Notes under the pieces: generated by a model
Told to the model about the DNA's origin: nothing
The model's input: the letters and a program-made list of their open reading frames with translations, nothing else
Database searches by the model: none
Assembly (NCBI GenBank): GCA_020698575.1
Contig: CM036247.1
Location: 1,938,903 to 2,002,902 of the forward strand
DNA from: Bostrychus sinensis
Taxonomy: Eukaryota > Chordata > Actinopteri > Gobiiformes > Eleotridae
Direction: 5' to 3'
Length of the DNA stretch: 64,000 nt
Program-made: the position numbers and the translations under genes
Shown here: in pieces, positions 55,601-64,000 of the stretch
Layout of the letters: every line of letters starts with the position of its first letter
How positions within the stretch are numbered: position 1 is the first letter of the stretch

Positions 55601-58600
55601 ATTTTATTCACATTTAACATTTTATATTATTTTAATTTCATTTTAGATTATTTTATTTACATTTTAAATTATTTTATTCACATTTTATATTATTTTAATT
55701 TCATTTTAGATTATTTTATTTACATTTTAAATTATTTTATTCACATTTTATATTATTTTATGTACATTTTTAGATTATTTTATTCACATTTTATAGTTAT
55801 TTACATTTTATTTCATTTTAATAAATTTTATATTATCTGTTATTTGAGAGTGACAGGAGCTGAACTGAGCGTCTTTCGGTCTCACCTCGAGTCCGGCTCC
55901 CTCTTGGCTGGCGTCCCAGGACCGTCGTACGGGATAGGCCGGACTCGGGACGTCAGAGAGGTCCATGTCACTGCCCACGGACAACGAACTCTGGGGAAAA
56001 ACACAGAGGACTACATTAAAACATAAAACAGGACTAAGTCAGCATAAACCAGGTCTAAACCAGGTCTAAACCAGGTCTAAACCAGGTCTAAACCAGGACT
56101 AAGCCAGGTCTAAACCAGGACTAAGCCAGGTCTAAACCAGGTCTAAGCAAGGCCTAAACCAGGACTAAACCAGGACTAAACCAGGACTAAACCAGGACTA
56201 AACCAGGACTAAACCAGGTCTAAACCAGGTCTAAGCAAGGACTAAACCAGGACTAAACCAGGTCTAAACCAGGTCTAAACCAGGTCTAAACCAGGTCTAA
56301 ACCAGGACTAAACCAGGACTAAACCAGGTCTAAACCAGGACTAAGCAAGGACTACAACTAGCACCAGTCCTAGCCCCAGTCCTAGCCCCAATCCTAGCCC
56401 CAGTCCTAGCCCCAGTCCCAGCCCTAACCCCAGTCCTAAAACCCAGTCCCAGTCCCAGTCCTAGCCCCAGTCCCAGCCCTAACCCCAGTCCTAAAACCCA
56501 GTCCCAGCCCCAACCCCAGTCCCAGCCCTAACCCCAGTCCCAGCCCCAGTCCTAACCCCAGTCCCAGCCCTAACCCCAGTCCCAGTCCCAGCCCCAGTCC
56601 TAGCCCCAGCCATAACCCCAGTCCTAACCCCAGTCCCAGTCCTAACCCCAGTCCCAGTCCTAACCCCAGTCCCAGTCCCAGCCCCAGTCCTAGCCCCAGC
56701 CATAACCCCAGTCCTAACCCCAGTCCCAGCCCTAACCCCAGTCCCAGTCCCAGCCCCAGTCCTAGCCCCAGCCATAACCCCAGTCCCAGTCCTAACCCCA
56801 GTCCCAGCCCCAACCCCAGTCCCAGCCCTAACCCCAGTCCTAAAACCCAGTCCCAGCCCCAACCCCAGTCCCAGTCCTAACCCCAGTCCCAGCCCCAACC
56901 CCAGTCCCAGCCCCAACCCCAGTCCCAGCCATAACCCCAGTCCTAACCCCAGTCCCAGCCCCAACCCCAGTCCCAGCCCCAACCCCAGTCCCAGCCCCAA
57001 CCCCAGTCCCAGCCCCAACCCCAGTCCCAGCCATAACCCCAGTCCTAAAACCCAGTCCCAGCCCCAACCCCAGTCCCAGCCATAACCCCAGTCCTAAAAC
57101 CCAGTCCCAGCCTAACCCCAGTCCCAGTCTAACCCCAGTCCCAGCCCCAACCCCAGTCCCAGCCATAACCCCAGTCCTAAAACCCAGTCCCAGCACCAGT
57201 CCTAACCCCAGTCCCAGTCTAACCCCAGTCCTAACCCCAGTCCCAGTCCTAACCCCAGTCCCAGTCCTGCTGACCTCAGAGTTGGCGCTGACCAGTCTGT
57301 CCTTGGCCTTCAGCAGAGTCTCAGTGACCTGGCTCTTCCTGCTCTGTCGGTGTTCTCTCCTCCCTGACCCCGGCCTGCGGTCGTCCACGCTCGCCGTGCG
57401 TCTCACAGAAACACGGTTCCTGGTCGGGGTCAGGAGCTGCTGCAGTTTCCCCGCCAGACCTCCTCCTCCTCGGCTCGGGGACGACACGTTGTTCTGGTTC
57501 TCGTCCACGCCTTTGCTTCGCCTCACGCCGTCCCGGGACACACTCGGCCTGAGTAAAAACACAGACAGAAAACAACCTAAAAACTACAACTTCCCTCCAT
57601 CCCAAATTTTATTTTCATGTTTTTCTCCATATATTTCTATAAAAACATTACAAAAGACACTGACTATTGGCTAAAAGGTGTTTTAAAGTTATATTTTTAA
57701 ACAAATACACTGTAAAAACAAATAAAATGCTGTAAAAACTCAATAACTCAAGGGAAAGGATCCCTCAAGATTTTTGGGGCCAACTCAAAATCTCAAGTTT
57801 TCCACACTTTCACTTAATTTGATGTTCATACATCTAAAAACTTTTCTAATTTTTAAGTTTTTCTCTCTATCATTATTTTTTTACTCATCTTGCAGCCAAC
57901 TTACAGAGTTCAGAAAAAGTGATTCTTTTGTTAAATGTAGTATATTTAGTTTTTATTATTATCAATAATACTTTTTCTGAACAGTGGAGTCAGTTGCTGT
58001 AAGATGAGCTGGAAAAAATAAAGATAGCGAGTAAAACTTAAAAGTTCAAGTTTTTAGATGTATGAATGTTAAAGTTGGTGAGTAAAAAAATATTAGTTGT
58101 TGAAAACTTCCAGTTGATCACCAAAACTCAAAAATCTTGAGGGATCCTATTGCCTTGAGTTTTTGCAGCATTGTTTTTTACAGTGCATTTCAAACTCAAT
58201 GTCTTTTTATGTACTTAATATAGACAGCCTCCTGGGGGCCCCCCTGCAGTACCGTCACGGACCCCCGGGGGCCCCGGATGCCACTTTGGGAAGCGCTGGT
58301 ATATACGATTGATTTTATGAATTTAAAATGACTGAACCAGGGTCAAAAATAAATCAGAGCTGTTGTTCCACAAGTTCTCCCACAGAGGGCGCTGTGGGGC
58401 CTGACTGGTTTAAAAATAGGAATAAAAGCAGAATATAGACCCTTATTTACAAAGCATTATTTTAACATTTATTAACAGAGTTGAGTTATAAACATTATTA
58501 ACCTTTAATTCTTGAGTATTAAACTGAGGTAAATCAGTGCAAAATTATAAACATTGGTGTTAATTCATTATCTATAAATGTTTAACTCATGAATTTATTG

Positions 58601-61600
58601 TTAATTACACATTTATTAAAGCTGTATTTTCTTCTTAATAGTGATAACCTATTCTAAAGTTTTACACTTTACTAAGTGTTAACTTTAAATTATGACCCAT
58701 ATGGAGTCGTCTGAGTTTAGTCTAGGGCCATTGTGGATCCATTGTGACTGTGCGGCACAACATTTTTAACATTTTTATTTAACAAATCACGTTAACAGCT
58801 ACTGCTGCTTTAGTGCCGTATGTACAGTTTAGCAGCTATTCAATAATTTATTTCTTATTTACGTGTAGAGGGGCTGGTCCAGTTTGATGGAGGGACCAGT
58901 CCTGGGGCCGGGCCGTCTGTTGAAGAGTCCTGGGTTAGTCCCTGTTTTGTGTTTATTTATAATAATCAGCTAATTTTAGTTTATTAAAACAGTCCAGATA
59001 TTTTCAGAGGTGGTAAAAATTTCACCGCTTTAGATTATTTTACCTTTTTTTTAGTATCTTTGCAGGACAGGGTGCAATTAAGACAACCCCAAAATCTCAA
59101 TATGACAAGAAATAAAAAGGGAAAACTATTGCTAAATGTGGTTTAAACCAGTAGTTCCAAATCTTTCTGGTTCTGCGAGACCCCAGGGCCTGATTTAATC
59201 CTGTTTTAGCCCAGGTTTAGTCTAAATTTAATCATAGTTTAGTTCTTGTTTTAGGCATCGCTTAGGCCTGGTTTCGTCTTAGTTTAGACCTGGTTTAAAC
59301 TCTGGTTTCGTCTTCGTTTAGACCCCGTTTAGACCCTGGTTTAGTCTTAGTTTAGAGCTGGTTTAGACCTGGTTTAGACCTGGTTTAGACCTGGTTTAGA
59401 CCTGGTTTAAACCTTGGTTTCGTCTTAGTTTAGTCCTGGTTTAAACTCTGGTTTCGTCTTCGTTTAGACCCCGTTTAGACCTTGGTTTAGTCTTGGTTTA
59501 GAGCTGGTTTAGAGCTGGTTTAGAGCTGGTTTAGAGCTGGTTTAGAGCTGGTTTAGAGCTGGTTTAGAGCTGGTTTAGAGCTGGTTTAGTCCTGGTTTAG
59601 TCCTGGTTTAGACCTGGTTTAGACCTGGTTCAGAACCTGGTTTAGTCTTAGTTTAGAGCTGGTTTAGAGCTGGTTTAGACCTGGTTAGGCCTGGTTTCGT
59701 CCTGGTTTAGTCCTGGTTTAGTCTTGGTTTAGTCCTGGTTTAGTCCTGGTTTAAACCCTGGTTTAGTCTTAGTTTAGACCTAGTTTAAACCCTGGTTTAG
59801 TCTTAGTTTAGACCCAGTTTAGACCCTGGTTTAGTCTTAGTTTAGTCCTGGTTTAAACCCTGGTTTAGTCTTAGTTTAGACCCAGTTTAGACCCTGGTTT
59901 AGTCTTAGTTTAGACCTGGTTTAGAGCTGGTTTAGAGCTGGTTTAGAGCTGGTTTAGAGCTGGTTTAGAGCTGGTTTAGTCCTGGTTTAGTCCTGGTTTA
60001 GTCCTGGTTTAGTCCTGGTTTAGTCTTAGTTTAGAACCTGGTTTAGTCTTAGTTTAGACCTGGTTTAGACCCTGGTTTAGACCCTGGTTTAGTCTTAGTT
60101 TAGAGCTGGTTTAGAGCTGGTTTAGTCCTGGTTTAGTCCTGGTTTAGATCCTGGTTTAGTCCCTGGTTTAGTCTTGGATTAGACCTGGTTTAGTCCTGGG
60201 TTAGTCCTGATTTAGGTTTATTTTTAGTCTTTGAAAGCCAAATATAAAGGTTCTATAACTGATCATTAGCTCCACGTGCCCCCTACAACCTGCTCACGTA
60301 CCCCTGGGGGTCCTGTCCCGCTGCTTGGGAAACACTGGTTTAGATGAATAATAATGTTCTGTGCACTGACCGTCCGTCTCTCTGGGTCGGCTGGCAGCTG
60401 CAGTCCGCCTCAGAGTCGTTCTCCGCGCAGTCTTTGTAGAACGTGGACAGACAGACTTGACTGCGGGGCACCAGCGCTCCTCCTCCTGCAGGGGGCACTG
60501 TGGGCGGAGGCGTGGAGGTGTCTCTGCGGCCCAGAGGAGGTTTACGAGGGTCCCCACCGCTGCTCTGAGCCGAGGCTTTCTTATGCAGCCTCAACTCTGG
60601 AAAACAAAGGAGAATGAACATAATATAACCTTTTTTAACGTTACCGTATTTTCTGGACTATGAGTCGCACTTTTATCCATCGTCTGGCTAGGAGCTGCGA
60701 CGTATACTCAGGTGCGACTTATATATTAACCCACCAGCATCTGCTGCACCTGTACCACTGACAATTTAAAATGTAAACATTAGCGCTAACAACTTAGGCT
60801 ATAAAGACAACTGAGAAAGAGCGGAATAATTGGAAATGGAACTGATGCTGAGTCTGACGACAGCCACGCAGAGGAGGAAGCGGCGCTTCGTCTACCTCCG
60901 GAGTTGGCGGAGTTGTTCAGAAGCGACACCGAGGATGAAGAATTTAAAGGATTTAGCGATTAGGAGTGAGATGGTGAGTTTGGTGAACTTGTTATATTAT
61001 GTTCTTTATGCTATAGTTATGTGAATAACTGTTAATATATTACGTTAACATACGAGACACCTATTCAGTTCGTTGTTTATGCTTCATGTAGCTGAATAAC
61101 CATCAATGTGTTACGTTAGCATAGCGCACACCTATTCAGCTGTTGTTCTCTATTCTATTATTACTATAACTTGCCTTTCAAGATCAAATGTCTGTTTTTA
61201 GTGTCGGATTTTGTAAAATAAATTTCCTCCCAAAATGCGACTTATAGTCCAGTGTGACTTATTTACGTTTTTTTCTTCTTCATTATGCATTTTTTGGCTA
61301 GTGCCACTTATACTCCGGAGCCACTTATAGTCCGGAAAATACGGTATATATTTCATGTTGTCAAATTGAAAACATATGATCTTAAACTCTCTACAAAACC
61401 TTAAATGTATGATAAAAATGTATCGTAAATGATTGAAAAAAGCTATATAGCTATACAAATAATAATTTTAGTAGTTTCACCTCGTTTTAATCAATCATCA
61501 ATGAGACTTGTGTTCAGTTAAGTTTAATATAAAAAGATGGCAAATATCTTTCATCAAATAATAAATAACTCCACGTACCTCCTGTAAAGTGCTTGTGTAG

Positions 61601-62201
61601 GGAAACTCTGTCTTAAAGGGCCACTATTCTGCTAACTGTCCTCTTTTAAAAATGTTATAATGTCGTCCCATTACTGACCTTTCCTGAAATGTTTAAAACT
61701 TTAGGTGTCTAGTGTGGACTTAGGAAAAAGCCTGAGTTTTATGTTGTTTTCTCAGGTGTAAAGCTCTTGTTGCTGCCGTCTGGTGTTGTTTAAGGTAAAG
61801 CGGCGCGCGGCGGTCCTTACTCTCTGCGGACTTCATGCTGCTGAGGCTGTTGCTCTTCACCATCGACCCGGGCAGCGACTCGTGGCTGGAGCTCTCACTC
61901 AAACCGCTCCAACTGGACTGACGAATCAGAGACGAGTGTGGGCGGGGCCTGGAGTCCGCGTCGAACATGGACTCTGCGAAAAACGCACACGGAAATGTAA
62001 ATGAACAGAAACGTAACAGCAGAAGGAAGACGGCGGTTCTGCGAGCGTCCTCTGACCTCCTCGTGACCCCAGGGAGCCGTTCTTCTGCCGCCGTTTGATT
62101 GGCTGCCGGAACTGGGCCACAGCCAATAGGACGTTCCTGAGTTTGGCCCAGAGCAGACGGCCGCCCTGATTGGTCGAGGGCCACTTACTCTCCAGCACGG
62201 C
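49458..62201 (-). CDS. dennd4b: DENN domain-containing protein 4B, C-terminal 650 residues (5' part outside the window)
   Basis: Thirteen exons in transcript order: 62201-62057, 61973-61821, 60596-60371, 57548-57275, 55990-55886, 55584-55409, 54203-54158, 54099-54022, 52713-52432, 52333-52237, 52147-51982, 50884-50826, 49603-49458; 1953 nt with all phases consistent. DENND4 proteins are exchange factors for Rab10; the DENN domain lies upstream, off the right edge. Diagnostic pieces: SWSGLSESSSHESLPGSMVK (Ser-rich), CSLCRGCNSLVYDEEIMAGW with a second CPFC pair (zinc-ribbon-like), LSPLVLRKELESLLENEG, and the C-terminus DHV.AFDKKYK...ALDCR. The AFDKKYK, PPLYVLWR and NEVHKAV motifs point to 4B rather than 4A or 4C. 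Relative to human 4B, as recalled, the last junction is three residues shorter (DHVAAFDKK). It is transcribed towards kiaa0319, whose likely promoter is about 6 kb away. Confidence 0.9.
49672..50615. repeat. variable minisatellite GAGAAGCACAGAGACAAACA
   Basis: About 40 units of 20-38 bp built on AGAGAAGCACAGAGACA plus AACAGAGGCAGAGGAA or AACTGAAACAGAG variants. In the last dennd4b intron. Minus-strand frames of about 300 codons (SVLLCLC-type) are artefacts. Confidence 0.95.
50826..50884 (-). CDS. dennd4b: dennd4b penultimate exon
   Basis: Encodes SLYREFLFLTLAAMGKDHV; matches human LYREILFL..AALGKDHV. Acceptor TTGCAG, donor GTAAGA. Confidence 0.9.
50928..51978. repeat. 31-bp minisatellite (TATACAGATGTGAATATGAA core)
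   Basis: About 34 copies, a few 28-bp (TAACTGAC) variants. It reaches the donor of dennd4b exon 51982-52147: the donor GTCAGAG is the edge of the last unit, and each unit contains GTCAGAG on the transcript strand. Confidence 0.97.
51982..52147 (-). CDS. dennd4b: dennd4b exon (NEVHKAV helix)
   Basis: Encodes GVAMRKYSWRRHNHPFSLSF, then LEEVLRWVGMNEVHKAVMLF and LETMAKQPAAPRIQR. Acceptor CTGCAG, donor GTCAGA. The donor coincides with the edge of a 31-bp minisatellite. Confidence 0.9.
52237..52333 (-). CDS. dennd4b: dennd4b exon (LLWDTLAP..PPLYVLWR)
   Basis: Encodes VENPCVRVRLLWDTLAPDTD, then QWPPLYVLWRIH. Matches the 4B paralogue (LLWD.LAPD....PPLYVLWR). Acceptor TTGCAG, donor GTAAGG. Confidence 0.9.
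52432..52713 (-). CDS. dennd4b: dennd4b exon (PLVLRKELESLLENEG helix region)
   Basis: Starts GASVGGASPRGGG, then VTVAYLSPLVLRKELESLLE and HSILFWNMVWVFARLGLPSH. This is the most conserved C-terminal block of DENND4 proteins. Acceptor CCTCAG, donor GTAACA. Confidence 0.92.
52720..54000. other. dennd4b intron, hAT-like remnants
   Basis: 52960-53030 (GTATTGATACG, GATATCGATT) and 53765-53850 (CAATATTGCCATATTG, ATCGTGTATCGTATCG) look like ends of a degenerate hAT-like element of the ATCGATAC class. No coding sequence recognised. Confidence 0.3.
54022..54099 (-). CDS. dennd4b: dennd4b exon after the 58-bp intron
   Basis: Encodes TPSVTASAEDSGSETGSYSE, then TSKSHT; phase 0/0. Acceptor CCCGCAG, donor GTAACG. 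Its frame joins exon 54158-54203 only if the 58-bp stretch is removed. Confidence 0.65.
54158..54203 (-). CDS. dennd4b: dennd4b mini-exon
   Basis: A 46-bp exon, SAERSQWNAEDEVESA. Acceptor TCCCAG, candidate donor GCG|GTGAGG. Without splicing at this donor the frame closes on a TGA 52-60 bp later, before the conserved downstream segment, so I infer a 58-bp intron (54100-54157). Confidence 0.6.
54244..55408. repeat. 40-bp minisatellite carrying a consensus splice donor
   Basis: About 29 copies of ACCTGTGTTACTTGTTTTTA + AAGGTGTGTTTGTTTTCCGT. On the transcript strand every unit contains ACACAG|GTACGG, the same sequence as the real donor of the preceding exon (CTGCAG|GTACGG at 55408), and the array starts at that donor. 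Confidence 0.97.
55409..55584 (-). CDS. dennd4b: dennd4b exon (zinc-ribbon-like cysteine motif)
   Basis: Encodes VLMSSCSLCRGCNSLVYDEE, then IMAGWTSDDSNLN and CPFCSASFVPFLN. Two CxxC pairs four decades of residues apart suggest a zinc ribbon; strongly conserved in the family. Donor CAG|GTACGG is also the core of the 40-bp repeat that follows it. Confidence 0.92.
55612..55830. repeat. AT-rich repeat ATTTTATATTATTTTAATTT
   Basis: Imperfect ~42-bp unit repeated about four to five times between two dennd4b exons. Confidence 0.7.
55886..55990 (-). CDS. dennd4b: dennd4b exon (35 residues)
   Basis: Phase 0/0 exon SSLSVGSDMDLSDVPSPAYP, then VRRSWDASQEGAGLE. Acceptor CCCCAG, donor GTGAGA. Symmetrical, so it could be skipped without a frameshift. 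Confidence 0.8.
56038..56353. repeat. 11-bp minisatellite CTAAACCAGGT/GA
   Basis: About 28 copies in a dennd4b intron, same family and orientation as in kiaa0319, with CTAAGCAAGG variants. It grades into the CCCAGTCCTAA array. Confidence 0.95.
56354..57266. repeat. 12/18-bp C-rich minisatellite CCCAGTCCTAACCCCAGTCC
   Basis: Built from CCCAGT, CCTAAC, CCAGCC hexamers; the transcript strand is G-rich (GGGGTTAGGACTGGGACTGG), with telomere-like GGGGTTAGG words and G-quadruplex potential. Starts about 8 bp from the donor of exon 57275-57548. Hexameric units keep frames open (MGLGLGLG-type); not coding. Confidence 0.95.
57275..57548 (-). CDS. dennd4b: dennd4b exon (basic/Ser linker)
   Basis: Encodes PSVSRDGVRRSKGVDENQNN, then LAGKLQQLLTPTRNR and SQVTETLLKAKDRLVSANSE. 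Conserved LAGKLQ.LLTP helix. Acceptor ACTCAG, donor GTCAGC. A CCCCAGTCCTAA-type array starts about 8 bp beyond the donor, and an hAT-like element ends 36 bp before the acceptor. Confidence 0.85.
57584..58298 (-). mobile_element. hAT-like non-autonomous element, copy 3, truncated
   Basis: Inverse orientation: starts in the body (CCCTCCATCCCAAATTTTA) and ends CCACTTTGGGAAGCGCTG. Lacks the last ~100 bp of the family; the truncation lies 36 bp from the acceptor of exon 57275-57548. Confidence 0.68.
58299..59147. other. dennd4b intron, no recognised feature
   Basis: AT-rich unique-looking DNA (TTATTAACA, TTAATTC motifs). Nothing assignable. Confidence 0.3.
59148..60338. mobile_element. hAT-like element containing an 11-bp array
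   Basis: Left CCAGTAGTTCCAAA and right TTGGGAAACACTGG are inverted ends of the CAGTGGTTCCCAA class; GACCCCAGGG / CCCTGGGGGTCC also pair. The interior 59200-60232 is an array of GGTTTAGTCCT, GGTTTAGACCT and GGTTTAGAGCT units, inverse to the arrays in kiaa0319. Confidence 0.6.
60371..60596 (-). CDS. dennd4b: dennd4b exon (low-complexity, acidic end)
   Basis: Encodes LRLHKKASAQSSGGDPRKPP, a Pro/Thr stretch, then STFYKDCAENDSEADCSCQP. Mostly disordered. Acceptor TTCCAG, donor GTCAGT, phase 1 in and 2 out. Confidence 0.78.
60644..61344 (+). mobile_element. 701-bp TIR element, full-length, TA-flanked
   Basis: Ends CCGTATTTTCTGGACTATGA and (inverse) CACTTATAGTCCGGAAAATACGG, both flanked by TA. GCGAC-TTATA words repeat in the subterminal parts. 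Carries the same acidic relic (DAESDDSHAEEEAALRLPPE) as 34131. TA flanks suggest a Tc1/mariner/pogo-type mechanism. Confidence 0.75.
61345..61820. other. dennd4b intron, no recognised feature
   Basis: AT-rich, nothing assignable. Confidence 0.3.
61821..61973 (-). CDS. dennd4b: dennd4b exon (Ser-rich regulatory segment)
   Basis: Encodes ESMFDADSRPRPHSSLIRQS, then SWSGLSESSSHESLPGSM and NSLSSMKSAE. This Ser-rich phosphorylation-prone stretch is conserved across DENND4 proteins. Acceptor TCGCAG, donor GTAAGG. Confidence 0.85.
62057..62201 (-). CDS. dennd4b: dennd4b exon (LESKWP..NVLLAVAQF)
   Basis: First exon in transcript order within the window: AVLESKWPSTNQGGRLLWAK, then LRNVLLAVAQFRQP and a basic run. 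Acceptor CCTCAG, donor GTCAGA, phase 0 in and 1 out. Upstream exons lie past 64000. Confidence 0.8.
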
Positions 62202-62289
62202 CTGAGGAGGAGCACAACCACAATCAGAAAACTGAATGTACTGTGTTCATTTTAAACACAGATCAGGACTAACATTCTGACCACTGCCT

Positions 62290-64000
62290 CATACTCAGCC
62301 TCTGACTCTGTCCTCTGACTCTGTCCTCTGACTCTGTCCCATGTCTCTGACTCCTCTGTCTCTGACTCCTCTGTCCCGTGTCTCTGACTCCTCTGTCCCG
62401 TGTCTCTGACTCCTCTGTCCCGTGTCTCTGACTCCTCTGTCCCGTGTCTCTGACTCCTCTGTCTCTGACTCCTCTGTCCTGTCCCGTGTCTCTGACTCCT
62501 CTGTCCTGTCCCGTGTCTCTGACTCCTCTGTCTCTGACTCCTCTGTCCTGTGTCTCTGACTCCTCTGTCTCTGACTCCTCTGTCCTGTGTCTCTGACTCC
62601 TCTGTCCTGTCCCGTGTCTCTGACTCCTCTGTCTCTGACTCCTCTGTCCTGTCCCGTGTCTCTGACTCCTCTGTCCTGTCCCGTGTCTCTGACTCCTCTG
62701 TCTCTGACTCCTCTGTCCTGTCCCGTGTCTCTGACTCCTCTGTCCTGTCCCGTGTCTCTGACTCCTCTGTCTCTGACTCCTCTGTCCTGTGTCTCTGACT
62801 CCTCTGTCTCTGACTCCTCTGTCCTGTGTCTCTGACTCCTCTGTCCTGTCCCGTGTCTCTGACTCCTCTGTCTCTGACTCCTCTGTCCTGTCCCGTGTCT
62901 CTGACTCCTCTGTCCTGTCCCGTGTCTCTGACTCCTCTGTCTCTGACTCCTCTGTCCTGTCCTGTGTCTCTGACTCCTCTGTCCCGTGTCTCTGACTCCT
63001 CTGTCCCGTGTCTCTGACTCCTCTGTCCCGTGTCTCTGACTCCTCTGTCCCGGGTCTCTGACTCCTCTGTCTCTGACTCCTCTGTCCTGTCCTGTGTCTC
63101 TGACTCCTCTGTCCTGTGTCTCTGACTCCTCTGTCCCGGGTCTCTGACTCCTCTCTCTCTGACTCCTCTGTCTCTGACTCCTCTGTCTCTGACTCCTCTG
63201 TCCTCTGTCTCTGACTCCTCTGTCCCGTGTCTCTGACTCCTTTGTCCTGTCCCGTGTCTCTGACTCCTCTGTCCTGTCCCGTGTCTCTGACTCCTCTGTC
63301 CTGTCCCGTGTCTCTGACTCCTCTGTCCCGTGTCTCTGACTCCTCTGTCCTGTCCCGTGTCTCTGACTCCTCTGTCCTGTCCCGTGTCTCTGACTCCTCT
63401 GTCCCGTGTCTCTGACTCCTCTGTCCTGTCCCGTGTCTCTGACTCCTCTGTCCTGTCCCGTGTCTCTGACTCCTCTGTCCTGTCCCATGTCTCTGACTCC
63501 TCTGTCCTGTCCCGTGTCTGACTCCTCTGTCCTGTCCCGTGTCTCTGACTCCTCTGTCCCGTGTCTCTGACTCCTTTGTCCTGTCCCGTGTCTCTGACTC
63601 CTCTGTCCTGTCCCGTGTCTCTGACTCCTCTGTCCTGTCCCGTGTCTCTGACTCCTCTGTCCCGTGTCTCTGACTCCTCTGTCCTGTCCCGTGTCTCTGA
63701 CTCCTCTGTCCTGTCCCGTGTCTCTGACTCCTCTGTCCCGTGTCTCTGACTCCTCTGTCCCGTGTCTCTGACCCTGTCTCCTCTGTCCCGTGTCTCTGAC
63801 TCCTCTGTCCCGTGTCTCTGACTCCTCTGTCCTGTCCCGTGTCTCTGACTCCTCTGTCCTGTCCCGTGTCTCTGACTCCTCTGTCCTGTCCCGTGTCTGA
63901 CTCCTCTGTCCTGTCCCGTGTCTCTGACTCCTCTGTCCTGTCCCGTGTCTCTGACTCCTCTGTCCTGTCCCGTGTCTCTGACTCCTCTGTCCCGTGTCTC
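62290..64000. repeat. C/T-rich minisatellite GTGTCTCTGACTCCTCTGTC
   Basis: Units of 15, 22 and 27 bp (with or without CTGTCCC and with doubled TCTCTGACTCC); more than 70 units, running off the right edge. In a dennd4b intron, on the acceptor side of exon 62057-62201. It is pyrimidine-rich on the plus strand, purine-rich in the transcript. Confidence 0.96.

Noticed and set aside
56436..57018. Gly-Leu repeat proteins (MGLGLGLG)
   Set aside because: Hexamer-based repeat CCCAGT/CCTAAC; no start context and located in a dennd4b intron.
62295..63488. 397-codon minus-strand frame (DRGVRDTGQ repeats) and plus-strand SLTPLS frames
   Set aside because: Minisatellite with units whose combined length preserves frames on both strands.

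Overview
The window is teleost fish nuclear DNA, probably from a spiny-rayed (percomorph) fish. It has multi-exon genes with GT/AG introns, short introns (58 to 100 bp) beside very long ones, fish-type transposon relics (Tc1/mariner, hAT-like, LINE tails, tRNA-derived SINEs) and an exceptional load of minisatellites. I see no prokaryotic features, CRISPR arrays or operons.

Two protein genes can be reconstructed exon by exon, both on the minus strand and in tandem. (1) kiaa0319 (dyslexia-associated KIAA0319 family, a type I membrane glycoprotein) runs from its start codon at 42439 to its stop at 9812 in 18 coding exons. All splice phases agree and give a 768-residue protein: signal peptide, MANSC domain, Ser/Thr/Pro-rich linker, only two PKD domains, a cysteine-rich module, one membrane span and a short conserved tail. 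(2) The 3' part of dennd4b (DENN domain-containing 4B, a Rab guanine-nucleotide exchange factor) occupies 49458 to 62201 in 13 exons (650 residues plus stop). Its 5' half, including the DENN domain, lies beyond the right edge. A third minus-strand gene may begin at 3555, where a short ATG exon with good context ends in a consensus splice donor, but I cannot name it.

Layout: 1-9.5 kb holds a CA-type satellite, two TIR elements, the orphan first exon and a 2.6-kb TGACGT-rich array. 9.8-42.4 kb is kiaa0319, with most introns filled by tandem arrays. 42.4-49.3 kb is intergenic, with the likely kiaa0319 promoter, Tc1, hAT-like and LINE relics. 49.3-62.2 kb is dennd4b, again with arrays in most long introns. 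From 62.3 kb to the end is one large minisatellite in a dennd4b intron.

The most striking pattern is where the arrays sit. In about ten introns of the two genes a minisatellite starts within roughly 0 to 25 bp of the 5' splice site, and in three cases the unit looks derived from the exon-intron junction, so donor-like sequences recur tens of times. An 11-bp motif (CTAAACCAGGT and variants) recurs in about ten separate arrays in both orientations, once inside an hAT-like element. The second main point is the apparent absence of PKD domains 1 to 3 from kiaa0319. The long ORFs in the repeats are artefacts of the repeat units.
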